From contig SUVJ01000010.1 of NCBI GenBank assembly GCA_015062045.1, positions 1-44,692 of the forward strand: DNA of 44,692 bases, read 5' to 3'. Source of the DNA: Akkermansiaceae bacterium. Lineage in GTDB: Bacteria > Verrucomicrobiota > Verrucomicrobiia > Verrucomicrobiales > Akkermansiaceae. The position numbers and the translations under genes were made by a program. Positions 8,743 through 15,564 of this stretch are shown here, piece by piece. The notes beneath the pieces were generated by a model. That model worked only from the letters and a program-made list of their open reading frames with translations. It searched no databases and had not been told where the DNA came from. Position 1 is the stretch's first letter, and each line of letters opens with the position of its first letter.

Positions 8743-9036
8743 GATTTACGATTTACAATTTACCATTTACAATTTAAAAATAAATAACTTACGCCGTTAC
8801 TTTTAATTTACCTGCTTCAGCATAGCCCCGTAGCGCGAAGACGGAAATTCCGAGAAAGATACAAAAATAAATGCGATCCCTGCAAGGAGGGCCTGTTTGT
8901 TCAGGTTACCCAAAGAAGGGGGGAGCGCTCACGCAGTTTCACCGCCGGGGCTCAAAAATTCGGCTTCGCTTGCGCCCGCAGGGCGCCGAGCTTTGACTTT
9001 GTAAATTGTAAATCCGTAAATCGTAAATCACAAATC
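8743..9036. mobile_element. ORF-less element bounded by inverted heptad arrays
   Basis: The left end (8743-8777) is five 7-bp units of the type NATTTAC. The right end (9001-9036) is the inverted form, units of GTAAATN, with one 8-bp unit. The ~220-bp interior has no credible ORF. It includes a fragment (about 8943-8985) resembling the end of the long repeat family found at 43.7 kb (CGCCGGGGCTCAAAA followed by TCGCTTGCG). The element fills the space between the pepP and RHH-mnmA promoters. It has the same architecture as the S23 element at 28.8 kb but a different unit sequence. Confidence 0.65.
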
Positions 9037-9040
9037 GGTG

Positions 9041-9069
9041 TTGCCAGTTCACTCAAAATCTGCTATCAT
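9041..9069 (+). promoter_or_regulatory. Promoter of the RHH-mnmA pair, near-leaderless
   Basis: TTGCCA (9041-9046), a 17-bp spacer and TATCAT (9064-9069). The ATG is 8 nt downstream of the -10. The promoter starts 5 bp after the heptad element ends. Confidence 0.65.
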
Positions 9070-9077
9070 GAGCGCGG

Positions 9078-9278
9078 ATGAATGATGACTTGATAACGCT
9101 CAGCTACAGGTGTACGCAGGAAGATGCAGACACCATCCGCGAGCTGTGTAAAATCAACGACCTGACCGTGTCAGACCTCATCACCCAAGCCCTGCTCATG
9201 TATCTGGACTTAGCAGAGCCCCGCCTCGTCCCCCTCCCCGCAAGCACCTACACCCGCATTTTCACCACCCATGGCTAA
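9078..9278 (+). CDS. Small ribbon-helix-helix-like protein
   Basis: A 66-residue protein with the layout of a CopG/Arc-type RHH domain: a short beta strand (LITLSYRC, residues 5-12), helix A (about 13-26), a turn at NDLT, and helix B starting TVSDLITQALLMYL. Such dimers bind DNA through the strand. The last 20 residues are Pro-rich and probably flexible. It overlaps mnmA by 8 bp, so translation is probably coupled. Autoregulation of the pair is inference; there is no toxin-like partner. The start ATG is only 8 nt after a good -10. Confidence 0.7.
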   Translation: MNDDLITLSYRCTQEDADTIRELCKINDLTVSDLITQALLMYLDLAEPRLVPLPASTYTRIFTTHG

Positions 9279-10359
9279 GATATTGGTAGCACTTAGTGGC
9301 GGCGTAGACAGCGCCGCAGCCGCAGCCCTGCTCACAGAGCAAGGGCACGAGGTTGTTGCAGCCTACATGAAAAACTGGGTGAATGAGGAAAACATACCCG
9401 GCGAATGCCCGTGGGAGCAAGATATTGAAGATGCCCTGGGCGTGTGCCGCAAGCTGGGCATAGAGCTGCGCGTGGTAGACCTCATTGAGCAATACCGCAA
9501 CCGCGTGGTCAATTACCTGATAGAGGGCTACCGCAACGGCTCCACCCCCAACCCGGATGTCCTCTGCAACCGCGAAATGAAGTTCGGCGTACTGCTCGAC
9601 TACGCATTAGAGCAAGGTTTCTCCTCCGTTGCCACGGGGCACTATGCCAACAGGCTTGATATTGCAGGCGAGGGCAGCTACATTTTGCGCGGGGCAGACC
9701 GCAATAAAGACCAATCCTACTTCCTCGCCCTCATGCGGCCGGAGCAAGTGGCACATGCCGTATTCCCCGTGGGGCAAATCACCAAACCCCAAGTGCGGGA
9801 TATTGCCCGCCGCTTTGCCCTACCCAATGCAGAGAAAAAAGACTCCCAAGGCATCTGCTTTATCGGCCAAGTGAAGATGAGCGACTTTTTACGCCACTAC
9901 CTGCCCGACAACCCCGGCGACATCGTAGACCTCTCCGGTAAAAAACTGGGGCGACACGATGGCCTGCATCTCTTCACCATGGGCCAGCGCAAAGGGCACC
10001 ATGTGGCATCCCCGCGGGAGGGCGTGGCATACGTCGTAGTAGGCAAGGATTTAAAAAGAAACCGCCTCATCCTGGGCTATGAGGGGCAGGAAACCCCGGG
10101 GCTGTACTCCCGCAGTGCCATCATCGGCTCTGTTACCAACACCTTGCAGCCCCTGCCCGAGCGCGTCATGGCTCAACCCCGCTACCGTGCCGCCGCCGTG
10201 CATGCCACCTGCACCCCCATTGCCCCCGGCCGCTACCGCCTCGACTTCGATGCCCCCGTGCGAGCCCTCGCCCTCGGCCAAGTTTGCGCTGTTTACGCCC
10301 CCGATGCCGACCGCGGCGAACGCCTCCTCGGCGGCGGATTTTTTGAAGAGATTTTGTAA
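9271..10359 (+). CDS. mnmA: tRNA-specific 2-thiouridylase
   Basis: Makes the 2-thio group of mnm5s2U34 in tRNA-Lys, -Glu and -Gln, using ATP and a relayed persulfide. The 362-residue protein has the PP-loop SGGVDS at 9-14, the catalytic Cys99 in NPDVLCN and the second catalytic Cys196 in DSQGICFIG. The insert and C-terminal beta-barrel region (GQRKGHHVA) is also present. The length is normal for the family. It is translated from an ATG inside the 3' end of the RHH gene. No T-rich terminator is evident; the next gene is convergent, ending 82 bp away. Confidence 0.96.
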   Translation: MAKILVALSGGVDSAAAAALLTEQGHEVVAAYMKNWVNEENIPGECPWEQDIEDALGVCRKLGIELRVVDLIEQYRNRVVNYLIEGYRNGSTPNPDVLCNREMKFGVLLDYALEQGFSSVATGHYANRLDIAGEGSYILRGADRNKDQSYFLALMRPEQVAHAVFPVGQITKPQVRDIARRFALPNAEKKDSQGICFIGQVKMSDFLRHYLPDNPGDIVDLSGKKLGRHDGLHLFTMGQRKGHHVASPREGVAYVVVGKDLKRNRLILGYEGQETPGLYSRSAIIGSVTNTLQPLPERVMAQPRYRAAAVHATCTPIAPGRYRLDFDAPVRALALGQVCAVYAPDADRGERLLGGGFFEEIL

Positions 10360-10441
10360 CAAGAGACAAAGAGCGCAACGTACCGGCGCAAGGGGCTTCC
10401 GCCCCCCACCTCCGCCAATGGTATACTCTATGGGTTATCTC

Positions 10442-12400
10442 TTATTTGACCAAGCGAATGATAACAGGAATCACCTTTTCTACCGGGGCGGGCAGAGTGG
10501 ACTCCTCGGACAATGAGCCATCTGCCTCAAAAATACGCCATTGAGAGCATACGCCATTGAAGGCATAATCCGGGGCATAACCCACATAGCGCAGCGTATG
10601 CCCAATCTGCAAAGCAAAGTCATGAACCGAGAAAGCAACAATGGGCGTGCGTTCAATAAAATCATGAATCTCCTGCTCCGCATAAACCACCGGTTGCCGG
10701 TAGGCAGGTTCCAGCAAAAGGGTAGAGTCCCCTCCCACCGGCACATAAGAGCGATACCGCACTACCGGAGCCCACGGCGTGCCACCAGCCCCCTCCCGCT
10801 TATAGGTTACGGATTGCACCTTGCCCGGGGCAGATGCTGCAACCGTAATGCACACCTCCGTTTCATTACCCTGCAATTGCAACGGCACGGCAATATCCAC
10901 CTCTCGCGTCTGTTCCTGCAACAACTTTTCCCACTTCACGTAGTACGCTCCCTCCAAGGCATCCAACGCCACATCCGTCTCGAACGATTGTAAATCGTCG
11001 GCCAAATCCTCCGCTGTATAGGTATCATCCTGTGCGTTTTCAACAGCAGCCTCTAACCAATCAACAACATGTTGATGTACAAGCTCATATTGAGCCACAC
11101 ATGGCGGAATGCGCTTGTGCTTATACGTATCCAGATACAGTATTCTTGCCGCAGTTACCATTTCTTCCTTTTCCTGCGCCAAGGGCGCATCTTCATCCAA
11201 TACCTGATTGACAGACACCACAGAATCCGCACGCAATAGTGCAGCCATGCGGGCCACGGCACGCTCCACCTCCGCTGCCGAGTAGTCGGGTATCTCCGTT
11301 ACGGGCGCAGGCGGCTCCTCCTCATAATGGTCCGCATCTTTCGGCAGCCGAGCCTCCGCAGGCGGGGCAGCCTGTTGCGTGACACTTGGCAACAGCGCGG
11401 GGCAACGCAGCTGTAACGAGGGGTACGCAGGGGCAACAGCTTCCTCACGCACCACGGGGGCGGGTGCGGTCCCCTGCAATTGTTGCTCGGTCAATAACGG
11501 CAAAAGCAAATCTAACAACGCATACCCCTGCTCACGGCTGCGAAGCTGCATGGCATAGTGCAACTTCAAGCGGTCTCGGTACATACTGTTGTTGCTTAAA
11601 TAGAAAAGACCACAGTACATTTCCGCTATATCGCGCGGTAAAACTTGCAGTGCATGGCTATGCTGCATCACGCGTATGCAATATGCCGCCAACTCGGGTG
11701 TGGTATTACCGCGCGCCAACAGAATGCTCAAAGCCTGCGGACAATCTGCCATGGTAGCCAAGGCAACTGCGGGGTGGTCGTACACGCAATCCGTCTCATC
11801 AAACGCCGCGTATCGGCAAAAATACTCTACCAAAGGCTCCACCTCTTTAGTGCCCATGGCAAAGCGGAAGAGAACTCCGGCGGGTGTCATCCCGCTTTTG
11901 CCGCGCATGCCCCAATTCAGCCCGGGTGCGCGGAACAACTGCTCTGCCATCTGCCGATACTCCTCGCGGGTGTGAGGCAGCGGCCCGCAGTAATCCGGCA
12001 TCTTTTTGTCTGCAAGGTAATACTGCATCAGCAGAATCTCCATCAATTCCTCGGCCATTTCGGGGTGGGCCTCCACCAGGGCACAGTAGGCTTGCGTCTT
12101 TTGCTCAACACTCTGCCCACTGTTCAAAATGTGGTAAAGCTCCACATAGCGTGTTTCGGCATACTCCTCCGTACGGTCATAAGAAGAGCGTCCATACTCC
12201 ACATCGTCCTCCTCCCACTGCAAGGGTTCATGCAAAGTACTGAAATTACGCACACACAGCTCCGTAAAAAACACATCATTCGGTTTCTCGGCAGCCTGCA
12301 TCATGGCATGCACCCGCTTTTCCTCCTCCGGCGGGCATATCGCCTCGCTCACGCCGGTGCTCATCCATAAAAAAGCTGATATCAGGGCATATAACTTCAT
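10442..12400 (-). CDS. Large secreted protein of unknown function
   Basis: About 652 residues with a signal peptide (MKLYALISAFLWMSTGVSEA, cleavage probably near residue 20). I do not recognise the family. The N-terminal half is Cys-containing and helical with weak ankyrin-like stretches (for example GMTPAGVLFRFAM and PQALSILLARG). A Pro/Glu-rich linker follows around residues 330-370, then a helical segment and a beta-rich C-terminal domain ending in PVIIRLVK. The start is taken at 12400, not 12409, because the upstream ATG overlaps the -10 box. A truncated duplicate of its 5' end lies at 12845-12931. A role in the cell envelope or periplasm is inference. Confidence 0.72.
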   Translation of the reverse strand: MKLYALISAFLWMSTGVSEAICPPEEEKRVHAMMQAAEKPNDVFFTELCVRNFSTLHEPLQWEEDDVEYGRSSYDRTEEYAETRYVELYHILNSGQSVEQKTQAYCALVEAHPEMAEELMEILLMQYYLADKKMPDYCGPLPHTREEYRQMAEQLFRAPGLNWGMRGKSGMTPAGVLFRFAMGTKEVEPLVEYFCRYAAFDETDCVYDHPAVALATMADCPQALSILLARGNTTPELAAYCIRVMQHSHALQVLPRDIAEMYCGLFYLSNNSMYRDRLKLHYAMQLRSREQGYALLDLLLPLLTEQQLQGTAPAPVVREEAVAPAYPSLQLRCPALLPSVTQQAAPPAEARLPKDADHYEEEPPAPVTEIPDYSAAEVERAVARMAALLRADSVVSVNQVLDEDAPLAQEKEEMVTAARILYLDTYKHKRIPPCVAQYELVHQHVVDWLEAAVENAQDDTYTAEDLADDLQSFETDVALDALEGAYYVKWEKLLQEQTREVDIAVPLQLQGNETEVCITVAASAPGKVQSVTYKREGAGGTPWAPVVRYRSYVPVGGDSTLLLEPAYRQPVVYAEQEIHDFIERTPIVAFSVHDFALQIGHTLRYVGYAPDYAFNGVCSQWRIFEADGSLSEESTLPAPVEKVIPVIIRLVK

Positions 12401-12407
12401 GGTGCTC

Positions 12408-12435
12408 ATTGTACCACAGGATTATTGTAAGGCAA
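12408..12435 (-). promoter_or_regulatory. Promoter of the large secreted protein, leaderless
   Basis: Minus strand: TTGCCT (12435-12430), a 16-bp spacer and TACAAT (12413-12408). The -10 ends 7 nt before the ATG at 12400 and overlaps the alternative ATG at 12409, which rules that one out. Confidence 0.65.
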
Positions 12436-12844
12436 GAGAAAAACGCAAACGAAATTGCTCAAATAATCATTGTTTAATATCATTTTTGCAAGCTACTTAA
12501 TATTCTTTCTTTGTAGCATTAAGCATATTTTGTATAGAATATACCACTTTGATACATGAGAATACCCGGACTCTCCTCACGTTCGGTTGAAAAATTAAAT
12601 AATTCTCCCTGTATATCTGCATTCATCACTATTTTATATCTTTATTTTTATTCTTCGCTACTCATTTTTCTTGCAACCATGAAGTTTTTCTTCCTAGTTC
12701 GACTTCTTCGTCATACATTCATTTTTCACAATATATGAAAAAAATCATATTTATATTTCTTTTATTCTAATCACATATACATCAAATAACAGTTTCTATA
12801 ATTACATATATTTACACACATTATTTTCTTTGATACGGCATACA
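12436..12844. other. AT-rich spacer without a convincing gene
   Basis: About 400 bp of AT-rich DNA between the large secreted gene and its truncated duplicate. The only frame of note (12556-12738, plus) is hydrophobic low-complexity and has no supporting features. Nothing else is recognised. Confidence 0.5.
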
Positions 12845-12931
12845 CTATTCTTCTACACCCTGCCGGCAAATCGCCTCGCTCACGCCGGCGCCCATCCATA
12901 AAAAAGCTGATATCAAGGCATATAACTTCAT
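12845..12931 (-). pseudogene. Truncated duplicate of the 5' end of the large secreted gene
   Basis: It encodes 28 residues: a nearly identical signal peptide (MKLYALISAFLWMGAGVSEA) and then a few unrelated codons and a stop. DNA similarity to 12311-12450 runs to about 12980, so it includes the promoter region (TTGCTT, 16 bp, TACAAT at 12966-12939). The duplicate therefore keeps the promoter and the signal peptide but has lost the rest of the protein. An integrase fragment follows on the other strand. Confidence 0.7.
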
Positions 12932-13127
12932 GGTGCCCATTGTATCAAATGACTTAGGCAAAGCAAGAAAAAAAAACGCAGGCGCATGCTCCTGAATCAT
13001 GCCATCACAAAAAATCGTATATTGGCCTTTGCCAATCATACTTCTACTCCAGCCGTATAATCACACTTATTCCCGCTACTCAAAATATCGACAAACTCAT
13101 CCCGGTATATTTCCGTTTTACCGTCAA

Positions 13128-13439
13128 TACCTTCGCAAGACAGGGGGCGGACGCGTGGTGCCCTTGCGCGGGCTTAAGCAGCTACGCCCTCAAGAGCGGG
13201 TGATACCCAAAAATTGGCAACGGCGGTGGCGAGCCTTGCGGCAGGCAGCGGGGTTTGACCACTGGGTGCCGGATGTTTGCCGCCACACTTTTGCGAGTTA
13301 CCATGCGGCGTATTTCAGAAACCTGCCGGAGTTACAGTTGGAAATGGGGCACAGGGATTGCGAACTGTTGCGCACGCGCTATATGAGCCCGATGTTAAAA
13401 AATGAAGCCCGGCGTTTTTGGCAGGCGAGTCATTGTTGA
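13128..13439 (+). pseudogene. C-terminal fragment of a tyrosine recombinase/integrase
   Basis: Starting near GGGRVVPLRG the frame matches the catalytic C-terminus of phage-type integrases: the RHTFASYH box (Arg and first His), MGH (second His) and the nucleophile in TRYMSP. The N-terminal DNA-binding and core parts, including the first catalytic Arg, are missing. The frame is open back to an ATG at 12999, but that part overlaps the duplicated promoter region and does not look like integrase. It is probably the remnant of an integrated element. Confidence 0.75.
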
Positions 13440-13460
13440 TGATGTGAGCTTGAGTACGCC

Positions 13461-14042
13461 TCAAGGTATAGAGGTAAGCATTACCAGTTTTTTGGCAAAG
13501 TCTACCAGGTGGGTGGCTTTGTCTGTGCGCAGGTAGTCCGGGTTGAGGCCCCGGCGGCCAAGGCGCCAGCGGTCCAGCGCGTCGGCATCTTTAAAGATGC
13601 GGAAGAGTTGGATGACTTGCTCTGCAGAATCGGGGAAAGCGGTGGCGATGGCTTGCTCGCCGAGGTCATCCCGGCGGTCATGGTAGCGCATCAGACAGGC
13701 GGCCTCGGGCATAAACTCTACCTCTGCATGGGTGCGGCAAAACTCCTCGTAAAAGACGGCGGCACGGGCACCGTGGCCGGTGTCTTTGCCATCCTCCACA
13801 CGGCGGGTATCATGAAAAACGGCGGCATGAGCCAGAATGGTGAGGGTGCGCTCATCCACCCCGGCCTCGCCACCGCCAATGAGCAAGGCATAGAGCAGCA
13901 CACGCTCCGTATGGGCGGTGGAGTGGATTTTGCTGTCCGCCAATTGAAAGGGCACAGAGCTGTACAGATACTCCGCCCACTTTTTAAAACAGTCCCCCAC
14001 CACAGGGGGCAAGGCACGCACAAACTTAGCAGGCACTATCAT
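13461..14042 (-). CDS. HD-domain phosphohydrolase
   Basis: A 193-residue protein with the metal-binding pattern of the HD superfamily: His44 in STAHTERV, the His77-Asp78 pair in AVFHDTRRVED, further His residues at 90 and 121 (TGHGARAA, RYHDRRDD), and Asp152/154 in FKDADALDRWR. HD enzymes hydrolyse phosphate bonds in nucleotides or similar substrates; the substrate here is unknown. It is cytoplasmic, with no signal peptide. It is transcribed alone, from a promoter whose -10 ends 6 nt before the ATG. Confidence 0.85.
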   Translation of the reverse strand: MIVPAKFVRALPPVVGDCFKKWAEYLYSSVPFQLADSKIHSTAHTERVLLYALLIGGGEAGVDERTLTILAHAAVFHDTRRVEDGKDTGHGARAAVFYEEFCRTHAEVEFMPEAACLMRYHDRRDDLGEQAIATAFPDSAEQVIQLFRIFKDADALDRWRLGRRGLNPDYLRTDKATHLVDFAKKLVMLTSIP

Positions 14043-14048
14043 GGTATT

Positions 14049-14077
14049 ACTCTACCACATACGTTAATTAAAAACAA
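14049..14077 (-). promoter_or_regulatory. Promoter of the HD gene, leaderless
   Basis: Minus strand: TTGTTT (14077-14072), a 17-bp spacer and TAGAGT (14054-14049), then 6 nt to the ATG. Confidence 0.5.
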
Positions 14078-14193
14078 TAAAAAATTTCCTCACAGACCGC
14101 TGAGCGATGTTACGGCGCGCATGCACTGAAAGATGCAAAGATTTGATTTTAGGATTTGCAAAGTTTTACCTTTATCAAGCCAGAGATTTACGG

Positions 14194-14233
14194 CAACAAA
14201 CAGCGCACGGGCCGGGGGTGCGGCGCGTGCGCT
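14194..14233 (-). terminator. Terminator downstream of the thioredoxin-fold gene
   Basis: Minus strand: an 8-bp perfect stem AGCGCACG/CGTGCGCT (14233-14226 and 14209-14202) with a GC-rich inner region that can pair further, followed by GTTTGTTG. It lies about 30 bp past the stop codon. Confidence 0.55.
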
Positions 14234-14263
14234 GAACATTAGTGGTATATATGGGTGGGCGGC

Positions 14264-15550
14264 TTACTTTTTCTCCATGCGGATATGGCCGGAGCAGCCG
14301 AACCAACCGTCGTTGCATTGAGCGGTGAGCTGAACCTCTACCTTGGCGCCCTTGGGTACGGCAGGCACCTTGAACTGCACGGTTTTGGTATTTTTGTCGG
14401 CGGGGGCATCTGCCTTGGCCACCTCTTTACCATTAACCAGCAGGCGGTAATTGCGCGTTACCATGCCGCCGTTATCAACGGGGATGAGAGAGAAGGTGTA
14501 TTCACCGGGCCCGTCTATGGAATCTGTAACATTGACGCGCCAATCTTTCTCAAAGCCCAGGGTTTGGTGACCGCTCTCGTAGAATCCGTTTTCAATGATG
14601 GTAACGGAATCCGAGCTCCAGTAATGAACAAAGCGCTTAGCACCCTTGGCGTACTGGGTGTCGGGGTCGAGGGCGATGAGCTCTTTGTATACCTTGGTAA
14701 TGGGGGTGGTATCGCGGTCTTGCGGTTTAGTGGTAGAGACAATGCGTTCTCTGAGCACATAGGCCAGACCGGCCAGCCATTGCTGGCGGCGGTGGCGGTA
14801 CTTTTTCTGCTTCATCAGGTCGGTATCCAACACTTTGCGCACATAGGCCTCAGCATCGGCAAACTTGCGGTCTTTGCCGCTGAGTTTACCATCCTTACCC
14901 CCTTGGAGCAGGCCCTTAATTTCTCCGTACATGGCCATGTGCTCCATAGCGAAAAGAGCCTTGTAGCCGGTGGTATCTTCAGGGTCTTGCTTGCGGATGA
15001 TGCCGGTGAGTGAGCCACAACGCAGGGCAAACTGAGCAGGCAACAGCTCCAACGCCTGCCCGGCAACCTTAGCGGCATCCGGTCCGCTGAGCTTAGCGGC
15101 TTTGTCTGCTAACTCTGAAAACTCTTTAGCTTTGGCAGCCAATTTGGTGAGTTTTTTCATCACCTTATCGGGTTTTTTGCTCACTTGGGCACCATCATAC
15201 TCTGCCATAAATGTACCATTGGGAGCCAACAGCACTACGGCAGGCAGGTTATAATGCTCTATGGGTAATACCTTTTTGCGAACATCCACCTTGAGCCCGG
15301 TTTTATCATCAAACTGGCCGAAAACAAACGTGGTGGCATGCTCTTTGGCAACGTTCTCCCAAGCCTTGCAAAAAGCGCGGGAGTCCGCCTGCCAGTCTGA
15401 GCCGTACCACACGACCAAACAGGGTTTACCCTCTTTGGCTGCCTGTTCTTTTGCTGCCGGCACCTCGGGGAAGGAGAGCGTGGCGGCTTGGCTTACCATT
15501 ACAGCCCCCGGCAGGAGCATGGTTGAAAGTAGCATGTGTTTCATATTCAT
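14264..15550 (-). CDS. Secreted thioredoxin-fold protein without CXXC
   Basis: 428 residues with a signal peptide (first ~22 residues ending SQAA). Residues about 30-130 look like a thioredoxin fold: KPCLVVWYGSDWQADSRAF, then a segment with the cis-Pro region LPAVVLLAPNG. The usual redox CXXC is replaced by GSDWQAD, so disulfide exchange by the normal mechanism is unlikely. The middle is helical and Lys-rich, and the C-terminus is beta-rich (GPGEYTFSLIPVDNGG). Its start is 14 bp after the transglutaminase-like gene, so the two are an operon and probably act together in the periplasm or at the surface. Substrate unknown. Confidence 0.75.
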   Translation of the reverse strand: MNMKHMLLSTMLLPGAVMVSQAATLSFPEVPAAKEQAAKEGKPCLVVWYGSDWQADSRAFCKAWENVAKEHATTFVFGQFDDKTGLKVDVRKKVLPIEHYNLPAVVLLAPNGTFMAEYDGAQVSKKPDKVMKKLTKLAAKAKEFSELADKAAKLSGPDAAKVAGQALELLPAQFALRCGSLTGIIRKQDPEDTTGYKALFAMEHMAMYGEIKGLLQGGKDGKLSGKDRKFADAEAYVRKVLDTDLMKQKKYRHRRQQWLAGLAYVLRERIVSTTKPQDRDTTPITKVYKELIALDPDTQYAKGAKRFVHYWSSDSVTIIENGFYESGHQTLGFEKDWRVNVTDSIDGPGEYTFSLIPVDNGGMVTRNYRLLVNGKEVAKADAPADKNTKTVQFKVPAVPKGAKVEVQLTAQCNDGWFGCSGHIRMEKK

Positions 15551-15564
15551 ATAAATGCTGGGGG

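Noticed and set aside
12401..12409. Upstream ATG of the 652-aa gene
   Set aside because: It overlaps the -10 box and would not be transcribed.
12556..12738. 60-codon plus frame in the AT-rich spacer
   Set aside because: Hydrophobic, AT-driven composition, no start signals or family resemblance.
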